A DNA stretch of 64,000 bases from Cronobacter muytjensii ATCC 51329 (GCF_001277195.1 NZ_CP012268.1:1984001-2048000); one strand, 5' to 3'; counted from the first letter of the stretch, positions 8,300-17,632 are shown. Program-made: numbers and translations. The notes: a model not told the origin generated them from the letters alone.

Positions 8300-9487
8300 A
8301 TGAAAAAGATGATGGTACTGCCCTGCGTGTTTAGCCTGCTCGCCCCCTGCGCGATGGCGGAATTAAAAGTGAATACGCCGCAGGGCGACCTGAAATTCTA
8401 CGGCGACGTGGAATTTAACGTCGATGCGGCAAGCCGCACCGGTCAGCTCACGTCGCTGCGCACTTCCGACGATAAAGACTGGAAGCCGGGCGATAACGAG
8501 AAATGGGACGTCAACGGTCGCATTCTGCTGGGCGTTGACGGCTATCGTGAGAAAAACGGTAATTTCGCCGGGTTCACGGTGCAGCCGCTGGCGGATCTTT
8601 CCGGGCATACCAATCTTGATGACGCGGCGTTTTACTTCGGCCAGCCGCAGGCATGGAAAATCAAAGTGGGCCGTTTTGAAGCCTACGATATGTTCCCGCT
8701 CAATCAGGACACCTTTATTCAGTACTCCGGCAACACCGCCAACGACATCTACGGCGACGGCTTTGGCTATGTCTACATGATGAAAGAGGGCCGGGGGCGC
8801 AGCAGCAACGGCGGCGCGGTGCAACTGAGCGGCGAATATGGCAACTGGTATTTCGAGCTGAACAACATGGTGAAAGACGGCACCACGCTGTTTGCCGACG
8901 ATGCCTATCACGGCAACGCGCTGGAGAACAAAAAGAACGTCATCTATATGCGCCCGGTCATCGCCTGGCGCGACGATCACGTCTCTGCGGCGGTGGCGAT
9001 GGAAACTAACGTGGTGAGTAACGCCTATGGCTATAACGACGCCCAGGGACGGTTTCAGGATCAGTCAGACCGCACCGGCTACGGCGCCACCTTTACCTGG
9101 AACAGCCTGAAAAACGACCCGGACGACGGCACCGTGATTAACCTCAACACGGCCTATATGGACGCCACCGATGAAACCGACTTCAGCGTCGGAGCCAACG
9201 TCCTGTGGCGTCATCTGGAGCTGGGATATATCTACGCCCATAACAATATTGATGAGTTCAATGTGTCGAGCGTCGGCGAAGAGGACGGCCAGCTGAAATA
9301 CCCGGGCAAATATGACATTCACACAGTGCATCTCTCTTATGGCTTCACCAACGTGATGGATATGGACAACTTCAATATCTATCTCGGCGCTTACTGGTCG
9401 CAACTGTCGCTGAAAGACAGTGAGTACGATAACGAAGGCGATAAAGACCGCTACGGCGCCCGCGTCCGCTTTAAATACTTCTTCTGA
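8300..9487 (+). CDS. Outer-membrane carbohydrate porin
   Basis: The 395-residue protein has a signal peptide (MKKMMVLPCVFSLLAPCAMA, cut before ELKV). The chain is rich in alternating, aromatic-bounded beta strands and ends RVRFKYFF; a C-terminal Phe is the usual outer-membrane barrel signal. FTVQPLADLSGHTNLDDAAF and KIKVGRFEAYDMFPLNQDTF resemble sugar-specific porins of the RafY/BglH type. I cannot name the substrate from sequence. Its place after the arabinofuranosidase suggests uptake of arabinosides. An imperfect GC hairpin (8233-8252) lies in the 114-bp leader and could tune expression. Confidence 0.8.
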   Translation: MKKMMVLPCVFSLLAPCAMAELKVNTPQGDLKFYGDVEFNVDAASRTGQLTSLRTSDDKDWKPGDNEKWDVNGRILLGVDGYREKNGNFAGFTVQPLADLSGHTNLDDAAFYFGQPQAWKIKVGRFEAYDMFPLNQDTFIQYSGNTANDIYGDGFGYVYMMKEGRGRSSNGGAVQLSGEYGNWYFELNNMVKDGTTLFADDAYHGNALENKKNVIYMRPVIAWRDDHVSAAVAMETNVVSNAYGYNDAQGRFQDQSDRTGYGATFTWNSLKNDPDDGTVINLNTAYMDATDETDFSVGANVLWRHLELGYIYAHNNIDEFNVSSVGEEDGQLKYPGKYDIHTVHLSYGFTNVMDMDNFNIYLGAYWSQLSLKDSEYDNEGDKDRYGARVRFKYFF

Positions 9488-9633
9488 CGCCCTCGCCCCT
9501 TCGCGACAGCGGAGGGGCCAAATATATTTTCCGCATTTAGATAGCGATTTTTGTTGGTTCTCATCCCCGACGCCCTGCGTTTTTATAACGTCGACAGACA
9601 GTTAATAACAACGGACGATAAGGGATATTCACC

Positions 9634-11250
9634 ATGCATTTTTCCATTACCGCGCGCGGCGTGGCGCTCGGCCTCGCGTTTGGCCTGATAGCCACAGCCA
9701 GCGCCTCGCCGGTGAAAGGCGGCACGCTGATTTATCTGGAGCAGCAGGCGCACACCACGCTCTACCCGCCCGCAGGTGGTTTTTACCCCAACGGCGGCAT
9801 CCTGAACCAGATAACCGATAAGCTCACCTGGCAGAACCCGAAAACGCTGGAGATAGAGCCGTGGATAGCGCAGTCCTGGAGCAGCAACGCGGATAAAACC
9901 GAATACACCTTTAAAATCCGTCCCGGCGTGACGTTCTCTGACGGCACGCCGCTTGACGCGAGCGCGGTGGCGAAAAACTTCGATACTTACGGGCTTGGCA
10001 ACAAGGCGCAGCGCCTGCCGGTTTCTGAGGTGATTAACAACTATCAGCGCAGCGAAGTGGTTGACCCGCTCACCGTGAAGTTTTACTTCAGCAAGCCTTC
10101 GCCCGGCTTTTTACAGGGCACCTCGGCGATTGGCTCCGGGCTGGTGTCGCTCAGTACGCTCGCGCGCAATCTTGATGAGCTTGGCGACGCGCGCCATATC
10201 ATCGGCTCCGGCCCGTTTTTGGTGCAGAGCGAGACGCTGGGGCGGGAGGTGAATCTTACCAAGCGCAAGGATTACCAGTGGGGGCCGCAGAACAGCGCAC
10301 AGCAAGGCCCGGCGAATCTCGACGGCATTAAGATAGTGGTGACGCCCGAAGACAGCGTGCGCATCGGCGCGCTGCTGGCAGGCCAGGCGGACGCCATTCG
10401 CCAGGTGCAGGCATATGATGAAAAACAGGCGGCCGACCAGCAGTTCCCGGTGTATGCCGCGCCGACCCGCGGCGTCAATGACAGCCTCGCCTTTCGCCCC
10501 GCCAACCCGCTGGTGGCCGATGTGAAAGTGCGCCAGGCGCTGCTCCATGCGACCAACGCCCGCCAGATTGTCGACACGCTCTTTTCACCCCACTATCCGG
10601 TCGCCACTTCTGTGGTGGCGAAAAGCGCGCCCGGCTACCGCGATCTCAGCGCCAGACTGACCTTTGATCCGGCACTGGCTAACCGTCTGCTGGACGAAGC
10701 GGGCTGGCAAAAAGGCGCGAACGGCATCCGGGCCAAAGCGGGACAGCCGCTGAGCCTGACGGTCTATGAATCGCTGCCGCAGCCGCAGAATAAAGAGGTG
10801 CTGCAACTGGTGGCGCAGCAGTGGAAACAGGTGGGCGTGCAGCTCAACGTGCGGGGGGGCGACGCGGGCACCAAAGCGCAGGACAGCCTCGACCCGGCCA
10901 AAACGCCGGTTAACGTGGTGGAAGTGGGCCGCGCCGATCCGGACGTCATCAAAAGCCAGTTTCACCCGTTGAACCGCGACGCGCTGCTGCAAAAAGGCGG
11001 TCTGAGCCAGAAAACCGATTTTATCGACGACAAGCTTAATGCGCTGCTCACCACCATCGCCTCGGAGGTCGACCCGCAAAAACGCCTCGCCGCAGCGGGG
11101 GAAGCGCAGGCGTATCTCATCGATAACGCCTATATCATTCCTGTCTTTGAAGAGCCGCAGGTCTACGCCGCCGCGCCGTGGGTGAAAAACCTCACGTTTG
11201 AAGCGGTAGGCCGTCCGAGCTTTTACGGCGTCTGGCTGGAGAAACACTGA
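9634..11250 (+). CDS. Family-5 ABC substrate-binding protein (peptide/opine/nickel type, KPN_01854-like)
   Basis: The 538-residue periplasmic protein has a signal peptide (residues 1 to about 24, TASAS). The mature start GGTLIYLEQQAHTTLYPPAG and the segment YTFKIRPGVTFSDGTPLDAS identify an SBP_bac_5 (DppA/OppA/NikA) fold. The C-terminal YIIPVFEEPQVYAA is also characteristic. The operon arrangement matches a family I recall from Klebsiella (TIGR04028, KPN_01854 type) that accompanies a luciferase-like monooxygenase. The ligand is unknown. The stop overlaps the permease start by one base. Confidence 0.87.
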   Translation: MHFSITARGVALGLAFGLIATASASPVKGGTLIYLEQQAHTTLYPPAGGFYPNGGILNQITDKLTWQNPKTLEIEPWIAQSWSSNADKTEYTFKIRPGVTFSDGTPLDASAVAKNFDTYGLGNKAQRLPVSEVINNYQRSEVVDPLTVKFYFSKPSPGFLQGTSAIGSGLVSLSTLARNLDELGDARHIIGSGPFLVQSETLGREVNLTKRKDYQWGPQNSAQQGPANLDGIKIVVTPEDSVRIGALLAGQADAIRQVQAYDEKQAADQQFPVYAAPTRGVNDSLAFRPANPLVADVKVRQALLHATNARQIVDTLFSPHYPVATSVVAKSAPGYRDLSARLTFDPALANRLLDEAGWQKGANGIRAKAGQPLSLTVYESLPQPQNKEVLQLVAQQWKQVGVQLNVRGGDAGTKAQDSLDPAKTPVNVVEVGRADPDVIKSQFHPLNRDALLQKGGLSQKTDFIDDKLNALLTTIASEVDPQKRLAAAGEAQAYLIDNAYIIPVFEEPQVYAAAPWVKNLTFEAVGRPSFYGVWLEKH

Positions 11251-12194
11251 TGGACGGGCGTTATCTCGGCGCGCGGGTTGGCCAGGCGCTGCTGGTACTG
11301 TGGGCAAGCTTTACGGTCTCGTTTGCGCTGCTGCAACTGCTGCCGGGCGATGCGATCGCCATTAAGTTTCAGAACCCGGAACTGGGGTTAAACGCCGCCC
11401 AGATAGCGCAGATGCGCACCGCCTACGGTGCCGACGCGCCGCTGTGGCGGCAATACCTTGTAAGCCTCGGCGGCGCGCTGCGCGGCGATTTCGGCTTTTC
11501 GCTCCAGGCGGGCGTACCGGTGAGCGCCCTGCTCGCCGCAAGCCTCCCCGCCACGCTGCGCCTCGCCGCGCTCGGGTTTACGCTGGCGCTGGTTATCGCC
11601 GTCCTGCTCGCCGCGCTCTCAACGCTGAGCTACGGGCGCGTGCTGCGCCGGGCGTTCGCCGCGCTGCCGTCGCTGTTTGTCGCGGTGCCAACGTTCTGGC
11701 TTGGGATCACGCTTATTCAGCTTTTTTCTTTCCAGTGGCGGCTGATCCCGGTGATTAATCCGGGCTTCTGGGAGGGGCTGATACTGCCGGTGATGACGCT
11801 TGCGGTGCCCATCAGCGCCCCGCTGGCGCAACTGTTGATTCGCAATATTGACGTCGTCATGCACCAGCCGTTTGTCACCGTCGCGCGCGCCAAAGGCGCC
11901 AGCCACCGCGGCGTGCTGTGGCGTCACGTGGCGCGCAACGCCCTGCTGCCGGTGCTGACCGTCGCGGGCCTGCTGCTGGGTGAACTCATCGCCGGCGCGC
12001 TGGTGACTGAAACCGTGTTTGGCTTAAACGGGCTTGGGCAACTGACCCGCGACGCGGTGAACAATCAGGATCTGGCGGTGTTACAGGCGATTGTGCTGGT
12101 GGCGGCGCTTGGGTTTGTTCTCATCAATCTGCTGGTGGATCTGCTCTATCCGCTGCTCGATCCCCGGCTGTCGCTATCGCGGAGGACCGCCTGA
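11250..12194 (+). CDS. ABC transporter permease (DppB/OppB type)
   Basis: This 314-residue inner-membrane permease has about six helices. The N-terminal SFTVSFALLQLLPGDAIAI is characteristic of DppB-like permeases. The EAA loop for ATPase contact appears as VARAKGASHRGVLWRHVARN. ETVFGLNGLGQLTRDAV is the standard C-terminal motif of the family. It is translationally coupled to its neighbours on both sides by one-base overlaps. Confidence 0.9.
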   Translation: MDGRYLGARVGQALLVLWASFTVSFALLQLLPGDAIAIKFQNPELGLNAAQIAQMRTAYGADAPLWRQYLVSLGGALRGDFGFSLQAGVPVSALLAASLPATLRLAALGFTLALVIAVLLAALSTLSYGRVLRRAFAALPSLFVAVPTFWLGITLIQLFSFQWRLIPVINPGFWEGLILPVMTLAVPISAPLAQLLIRNIDVVMHQPFVTVARAKGASHRGVLWRHVARNALLPVLTVAGLLLGELIAGALVTETVFGLNGLGQLTRDAVNNQDLAVLQAIVLVAALGFVLINLLVDLLYPLLDPRLSLSRRTA

Positions 12195-13042
12195 TGACCA
12201 TACTTGACCTCTCGCACGTCCGGGCGCGCCGCACGCGCTTTCTGCGCCCTCTTTCTCTGCCGCCAGGGCTGACGCTCGCCTGGCTGACGCTTTTGCTGGC
12301 CGCGCTGTGGGCGCTCTTTCCGTCCCTCTTTACCGCGTTTGATCCGCTCACCGGCACGCCGGGCGCGCAGCGACTGCCGCCGGGAGCCGAACACTGGCTC
12401 GGCACCGATCAGCTTGGGCGCGATCTTTACGCCCGGCTGGTCTGGGGCGCATCGCATACGCTGAGCGGCGCGCTGGTGGCCGTCGCGCTGGGGCTTGGCG
12501 CAGGCACGCTCTATGGCGTCATCGCCGGTGCCGCAGGCGGGCGCGTCGAACAGTGGCTGATGCGGCTGGTGGATGTGTTGCTCGCCATCCCTGGCCTGCT
12601 GCTGGCGCTGTGCGTCATTATTCTGCTGGGTTTCGGTACGGTCAACGCCGCGCTGGCGGTGGGCGTCACCTCGGTGGCGAACTTTGCACGCCTCGCCCGC
12701 GCCGAAGTCGTCCGCGTGCGGCATACCGATTATGTCGAGGCGGCCTTCGCCTGCGGCGGCACGTTCTTCAGCACGCTGTGGCGTCATATTCTGCCCAATT
12801 CGCTGACTTCGGTGCTGGCCTTTGCGGCGCTCCAGTTTGGCAACGCCATTCTTGCGCTCTCCACGCTGAGCTTTCTCGGCTACGGCACACCGCCGCCCAC
12901 GCCGGAATGGGGGCTGCTTATTGCCGAAGGGCGCAACTATCTCTCAACCGCCTGGTGGCTCACCACCTTTCCCGGCCTTGCGGCGATCGCCGTGGTGCTG
13001 GCCGCCAATACCCTTAGCCATCACTACACCCGGAGAGCATGA
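12194..13042 (+). CDS. ABC transporter permease (DppC/OppC type)
   Basis: The 282-residue permease pairs with the preceding one. Near the N-terminus it has EHWLGTDQLGRDLYARLVWG, the DppC/OppC landmark. The EAA-like loop DYVEAAFACGGTFFSTLWRH and FLGYGTPPPTPEWGLLIAEG follow. About six transmembrane segments are visible. The start overlaps the upstream stop (TGATG) and the end overlaps the ATPase start by 4 bp, so the four transporter genes are one operon. Confidence 0.9.
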   Translation: MTILDLSHVRARRTRFLRPLSLPPGLTLAWLTLLLAALWALFPSLFTAFDPLTGTPGAQRLPPGAEHWLGTDQLGRDLYARLVWGASHTLSGALVAVALGLGAGTLYGVIAGAAGGRVEQWLMRLVDVLLAIPGLLLALCVIILLGFGTVNAALAVGVTSVANFARLARAEVVRVRHTDYVEAAFACGGTFFSTLWRHILPNSLTSVLAFAALQFGNAILALSTLSFLGYGTPPPTPEWGLLIAEGRNYLSTAWWLTTFPGLAAIAVVLAANTLSHHYTRRA

Positions 13043-14652
13043 TGAGCGAACCTGTACTGAATGTGCGCAATCTTAGCCTCGGCTGGCGTCACGGGCGCGA
13101 CGTGCGCCGCGTGGTTCATAACGTCTCTTTTTCCGTCGCTCCCGGCGAAGTGCTGGCGATTGTCGGCGAATCCGGCTCCGGCAAGACCACGCTCGCGCAG
13201 ACGATTATCGGGCTTGCCGGCGAAAACGGCGTGTGGCTGGGCGGCGATATTTACCTGAACGGCGAAACGATAACGCGGGCGAACGAGCGGCGGATGAACG
13301 CGCTGCGCGGCAACGTTATCAGCCTGGTGCCGCAGGACCCCGGCAGTTCGCTGAACCCGGTGAAAACCATCGGCGATCAGGTCGCGGAGGTGTTAGCGCT
13401 TCACACGGCGCTTAGCCGACGCGCACGTGACGCAGAGGTGGTGGCGCTGCTTGCGCGCGTCGGCCTGAGCGAACCGGCGCTGCGGGCGAAACAGTACCCG
13501 CACCAGCTCTCCGGCGGGATGAAGCAGCGGGTATTGATAGCCATTGCGCTGGCGCTGAAGCCCGCGCTTATCATCGCCGATGAGCCCACCAGCGCGCTGG
13601 ACGTCACGGTGCAGGCGCGCATTCTCGATCTGCTGGATGAATTGCGCCGTGACGCCGGCACCGCCGTGCTGTTTATCACGCACGATCTGGCGCTCGCCGC
13701 CTCGCGCGCCGACCGGCTGCTGGTGTTTCGTCACGGCGAGATTCAGGAGCTGGGGAGTGCGGCGCAAATCACCCATGCACCGCGTGCGGCCTATACCCGG
13801 CAGCTGTTTGCCGACGCCCCGGCGTTTGCCGACGGCTTTCGGACGCGCCCGGCGCCAAACGGCCCACCGGCTGCGGAGATCCGCGCGCTGACGCAGCGCT
13901 TCACGCTGAGCGGCAGCCATACGCTGACCGCGCTGGATGCGGTAAACCTGACGCTGGAACGCGGCCTGACCCATGCGCTGGTGGGCGAATCCGGCAGCGG
14001 AAAAACCACGCTGGCGCGCATTTTGCTCGGCTTTCAGACGCCCGTCAGCGGCACGGTGACGATTGACGGCGTCGACGTTAACGCCACCGACCGCGCCGCG
14101 CGACGCCAGCTGCGCCAGACCATCCAGATGGTCTGGCAGAACCCGTTTTCGTCGCTCGACCCGCGCCAGAGTCTGTTTTCCATTATTGAGGAGCCGCTTC
14201 GCAACTTTACACGCCTTCCCCGCGTGGCGCGGCGCGAGAAGGTCTATGACATGGCCGCACGCGTGGCGCTGACTCCTGAGCTGCTGGCGCATAAGCCGCA
14301 CCAGCTCTCCGGCGGTCAGCGTCAGCGCGTGGCGATTGCCCGCGCGCTCATCCCCGGCCCGCAAATCGTCATTCTTGATGAGGCGACGTCAGCGCTCGAT
14401 GTCACCGTACAGGCGCAGATCCTGACGCTGCTTGAAACCTTGCAGGATGAGCTTGGCCTCACCTACCTGTTTATCTCCCACGATCTGGCGACCGTGCGCC
14501 GCTTCGCGCATCAGGTCTCGGTGCTGCGCGCCGGAAAGATTGTGGAGCACGGCGATGTCGCCACGGTCTTCCGCGCGCCGCAAAACGACTACACGCGCCA
14601 GTTGCTTAACGCCATTCCGGCGCCCCGCCCGTTTAATAAGGATGTCGCATGA
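13039..14652 (+). CDS. ABC transporter fused double ATP-binding protein (DppD-DppF type)
   Basis: The 537-residue cytoplasmic ATPase has two complete nucleotide-binding domains. The first (about 1-265) has Walker A GESGSGKTTLAQ, signature LSGGMKQR and Walker B LIIADEPTSALD. The second (about 275-530) has GESGSGKTTLARIL, LSGGQRQR and IVILDEATSALD. All catalytic elements are intact in both halves. Each half carries the oligopeptide-type C-terminal extension (DYTRQL near the end). Overlaps of 4 bp on both sides show tight operon coupling. Confidence 0.92.
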   Translation: MMSEPVLNVRNLSLGWRHGRDVRRVVHNVSFSVAPGEVLAIVGESGSGKTTLAQTIIGLAGENGVWLGGDIYLNGETITRANERRMNALRGNVISLVPQDPGSSLNPVKTIGDQVAEVLALHTALSRRARDAEVVALLARVGLSEPALRAKQYPHQLSGGMKQRVLIAIALALKPALIIADEPTSALDVTVQARILDLLDELRRDAGTAVLFITHDLALAASRADRLLVFRHGEIQELGSAAQITHAPRAAYTRQLFADAPAFADGFRTRPAPNGPPAAEIRALTQRFTLSGSHTLTALDAVNLTLERGLTHALVGESGSGKTTLARILLGFQTPVSGTVTIDGVDVNATDRAARRQLRQTIQMVWQNPFSSLDPRQSLFSIIEEPLRNFTRLPRVARREKVYDMAARVALTPELLAHKPHQLSGGQRQRVAIARALIPGPQIVILDEATSALDVTVQAQILTLLETLQDELGLTYLFISHDLATVRRFAHQVSVLRAGKIVEHGDVATVFRAPQNDYTRQLLNAIPAPRPFNKDVA

Positions 14653-15698
14653 CAACAAAACGCTTAGGTTTTTTCACCCGCCTGCTGGACCGCGTCAGCG
14701 CGGCCGAGCGCTACCGGCTCGCGAGCGAGCAAATCCTCCATGCCGAGCGCAGCGGTTTCGACACCGCCTGGGTGGCGCAGCATCACTTTCATGAAGCGGA
14801 AGGCGGGCTGCCCTCACCGCTGCTGTTTTTAGCGCACGTGGCGGCGCAAACCCGGCGCATCCGGCTCGGTACGGGGATCATTACGCTGCCGATGGAATCG
14901 CCGTTGCGCGTGGCGGAAGACGCCGCCGTGCTGGATGTGCTGAGTGACGGGCGCGTGGAGCTGGGGCTTGGCTCCGGCGGCACGCCCTCCTCATTTCCGC
15001 CGTTCGGGCTGCGAAGCGAGGAACGCGGCGAAGCCTATGGACGTCATCTGGCGCTGCTGCGCGCGGCGCTGAATGATGAGCCGCTGGCGGGCACCGATAA
15101 TCATCTTTACCCGGCGGCGCGCGGGTTGCGCCTGCGGCTCTGGCAGGCGACGTTCTCGGTTGACGGCGGCGCGCGCGCCGGACGCGCCGGTGACGGGCTG
15201 ATGCTGTCACGCACCCAGCCACGCCCGCCGGGCGAGCCGGATATGCCGCTGGACGCGCTGCAAAACCCGATTATCGATGCTTATCTCGATGCGCTGCCCG
15301 CCGGCGTCACGCCGCGCATTATGGCCTCGCGCACCGCGTTTGTGACCGATAGCAGCGACGACGCCCGCCGCTTCGCGCAAACCGGGCTGGCGGCTCAGGC
15401 AGCGCAGTTCCGCGCCCAGGGCCATCGGCTCGCGGGCGAAACGCTGGAGGATTATATCGCCGCGTTCGATGTGCATCTCGGCACGCCGCAGGAAACGCTC
15501 GCCACGCTGTCGCGCGATACGGCGCTCGCACGCGCCACCGATCTGTCGTTCCAGGTGCACTCCATCGATCCGCCGCACCCGTTTATCTTGCGCTCCATCT
15601 CGCTGCTGGCGCAGCAGGTGGCACCCGCGCTGGGCTGGAAACCGACCGCGCCGGGCGTTGATGCCTCCACCCTTAACCCGATCAAGGAAACCTTATGA
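14649..15698 (+). CDS. Luciferase-like FMN-dependent monooxygenase (KPN_01858-like)
   Basis: The 349-residue protein belongs to the bacterial luciferase-like (LLM) flavin monooxygenases. Landmarks are RSGFDTAWVAQHHFHE near residue 40, RIRLGTGIITLPMESPLRVAED, and DVLSDGRVELGLGSGG, which forms the FMN pocket. These enzymes use reduced FMN and O2, often for oxidative C-S cleavage or Baeyer-Villiger type steps. The substrate here is unknown. No flavin reductase is encoded alongside, so FMNH2 must come from elsewhere. Coupling to a dedicated importer suggests it acts on the imported compound. Confidence 0.88.
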   Translation: MTTKRLGFFTRLLDRVSAAERYRLASEQILHAERSGFDTAWVAQHHFHEAEGGLPSPLLFLAHVAAQTRRIRLGTGIITLPMESPLRVAEDAAVLDVLSDGRVELGLGSGGTPSSFPPFGLRSEERGEAYGRHLALLRAALNDEPLAGTDNHLYPAARGLRLRLWQATFSVDGGARAGRAGDGLMLSRTQPRPPGEPDMPLDALQNPIIDAYLDALPAGVTPRIMASRTAFVTDSSDDARRFAQTGLAAQAAQFRAQGHRLAGETLEDYIAAFDVHLGTPQETLATLSRDTALARATDLSFQVHSIDPPHPFILRSISLLAQQVAPALGWKPTAPGVDASTLNPIKETL

Positions 15699-16126
15699 CC
15701 CGCTCGCCCGATCTTCTCGATACCCTGGCGGATATCGCCCCCGGCTCTGCGCTGGCGCTGGCCCGCGCCGCCCGCGATGCCGCCACGTTAAATATTGCCC
15801 GCAGCCGCGAGGCGCTGTTTAACGGCGCAAGCTATCTTACCCGCGCGGAGCGCCTGCATCTCGCCCGCGAGGTAGCGCGCTGGCATGAGGATGAGGCGCT
15901 GTATGCCCACTATTCGGCGGCGCTGAAAGACGAACTGGCACCGCCAGCGCGCCTCTCTGCCGCGCTCGGCCACGCGGAGATCCTCACCTTTCATCCGGTG
16001 CAGGCAACCGCGCAGGAAATCGCGGCGCTGACCGAAGCCGGGTTCAGCGAAGAAGCCATCGTGACGCTGGCGCAGGTGGTGGCGTTTGTCAGTTTGAGAG
16101 CCGGCTGCTGCGCGGCTACCGGTTGA
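15695..16126 (+). pseudogene. CMD-domain protein (Avi_7170-like), N-terminal part of a frameshifted gene
   Basis: The 143-codon frame starts with an ATG overlapping the monooxygenase stop. It runs through RAERLHLAREVARWHEDEAL and EAIVTLAQVVAFVS, an AhpD/carboxymuconolactone-decarboxylase-like helix pattern. After position 16100 it reads LRAGCCAATG and stops. In the -1 frame the same DNA reads ESRLLRGYRLINGARVAGET, the expected family continuation, straight into the next open frame. One base therefore appears to be missing near 16100-16106 (AGTTTGAGAGC). Restoring it would give a single protein of about 364 residues. The cause may be a real mutation or a sequencing error. Confidence 0.7.
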
Positions 16127-16788
16127 TTAACGGCGCACGCGTGGCGGGCGAAACGGCCATACCGCCCGCGGGCCGCTGGCATACCACGCCCACAACGCAC
16201 AGTGGACAGCCTGCCCCGACCGCCTTCACGCAGGATGAACTGGGCTGGGAGCCGTGGCTTGAACCGAAAGCGCTCGCCGCCTTCAGCCCGGACGAGCAGG
16301 AGACGCTGCGCCGTTTCGGGCATCAGGATTCCGGATATTTTCGCCTGCTGGCACGTAACCTGCCCGTGCTGGAAGCCCGGACGCTGACGGATAAAGGGAT
16401 TTTCTACACGCCAGGCGGGCTGGCGCGGGCGGAGCGGGAGCTGGCGGCGACGGTGGCGAGCAAAGTGAATGGCTGCATTTACTGCGCCTCGGTGCATGCC
16501 CGCAAGGCAAGCCAGCTCTCAAAAGATAACGACGCGGTGCAGCGGCTGCTGGAGGTCGCGCCCGGCGAGAGCCTGAGCGTCGGGCAGTCGGCGCGCTGGC
16601 AGGCGATTATCGATTTCAGCGCCGCGCTGTCGGCCACCCCCGCCACGGCAGGCGCGGCACACGTGGCCGCGCTTCGTGAGCGGGGGCTGACCGAACTGGA
16701 ACTGCTGGATCTGGTGCAGGCCACGGCGTTTTTCGCCTGGGCCAACCGGCTGATGCTGACGCTCGGCGAGCCTTTTATTCCGGCCTGA
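16123..16788 (+). CDS. Alkylhydroperoxidase (AhpD-like) domain protein (Avi_7169-like), C-terminal part of the frameshifted gene
   Basis: This frame encodes up to 221 residues. The AhpD-type redox core is NGCIYCASVHARKASQL, with a CxxC pair and following His, preceded by GGLARAERELAATVASKV. The C-terminus (FFAWANRLMLTLGEPF) is also typical of the Avi_7169-like family. No ATG lies near its start. A TTG at 16123 overlaps the upstream TGA, so independent initiation is possible but has no clear ribosome site. I read it as the second domain of a fused CMD-peroxidase protein. It probably handles a peroxide or reactive by-product of the monooxygenase; that role is inferred. Confidence 0.75.
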   Translation: MINGARVAGETAIPPAGRWHTTPTTHSGQPAPTAFTQDELGWEPWLEPKALAAFSPDEQETLRRFGHQDSGYFRLLARNLPVLEARTLTDKGIFYTPGGLARAERELAATVASKVNGCIYCASVHARKASQLSKDNDAVQRLLEVAPGESLSVGQSARWQAIIDFSAALSATPATAGAAHVAALRERGLTELELLDLVQATAFFAWANRLMLTLGEPFIPA

Positions 16789-16813
16789 CCTGCCGCCGGG
16801 CGCGGGCGCCCGG

Positions 16814-17632
16814 TTATTGCGCGTTAAACGGGCTGTGATTATTCAGCACGGCGTCAATAACCTGTAGCGCGCCGCTCTGGTTGTTGGAGCCGGTCGCAAA
16901 ACGCGCCGTCTCTTTGACCTCTGCCGCCGCGTTGTCCATCGCGAAGGAATATTTCGCAAGGCGCAGCATTTCGAGATCGTTGGCGCTGTCGCCTACCGCC
17001 ACGCAGGCGTCCGGCTCAATGTGCCAGCGCGCCATCAGTCGCTCAAGACCGCTGGCCTTGTGCGAGCCGGGGATTATCAGATCGACAAAGCCGTAGCCGC
17101 TGGTGACCGGCTTCACGACGCCTTCCAGCTCGTTGTGGAGATTCTCAATCAGCGCCGGGATCTGGTCATCCGGCAGGTTGAGCGAGAATTTGAAAATGAT
17201 GTCGTCGATAGCGAAGAGCGAGTCAACCGGCTTGAGCCGGTGATAATGCTTCGACATCAGGCTGATAAACGCTTCCGGCGCGCCCGCCTGGTAGTAGGCG
17301 CTTTCCAGCCCGCAGACCACATAGTTGAAATCGCCCTGCGCCGAGAGCGTCGTTATCACCTGATGATACTGCTCGCGCGTCAGCTCGCCGTGGTGTATGC
17401 GCTCGCCGTGGTCGTAAACCAACGCGCCGTTTTCTGCGACAAAGGCAATCTCATCTTTGATCTCCGGAAAGAACGAGATGAGCTGGTAATACTGGTTGCC
17501 GCTCGCCACCACAAACTTAATGCCCTGCTGCTTCAGCGCCGCATATTGCGTTGTAAACCTCTCTTTGTCGTACTGTTTGTTATCGTTAAGAAAGGTGCCG
17601 TCCATATCTACTGCGATGAGCTGAATTTTCAT
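16814..17632 (-). CDS. ybiV: HAD-superfamily (Cof-type) sugar phosphatase, YbiV-like
   Basis: The 272-residue cytoplasmic phosphatase has HAD motif I DMDGTFLND (nucleophile Asp9). VVASGNQYYQLISFFPE is the segment typical of YbiV. Motif III/IV is VAVGDSANDLEMLRLAKYSF. The large C2 cap lies between residues about 85 and 190. E. coli YbiV dephosphorylates several sugar phosphates. Identity along the whole chain looks high from memory, but a paralogue of ybiV cannot be ruled out. The gene converges with the alkylhydroperoxidase gene and is transcribed alone. Confidence 0.85.
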   Translation of the reverse strand: MKIQLIAVDMDGTFLNDNKQYDKERFTTQYAALKQQGIKFVVASGNQYYQLISFFPEIKDEIAFVAENGALVYDHGERIHHGELTREQYHQVITTLSAQGDFNYVVCGLESAYYQAGAPEAFISLMSKHYHRLKPVDSLFAIDDIIFKFSLNLPDDQIPALIENLHNELEGVVKPVTSGYGFVDLIIPGSHKASGLERLMARWHIEPDACVAVGDSANDLEMLRLAKYSFAMDNAAAEVKETARFATGSNNQSGALQVIDAVLNNHSPFNAQ

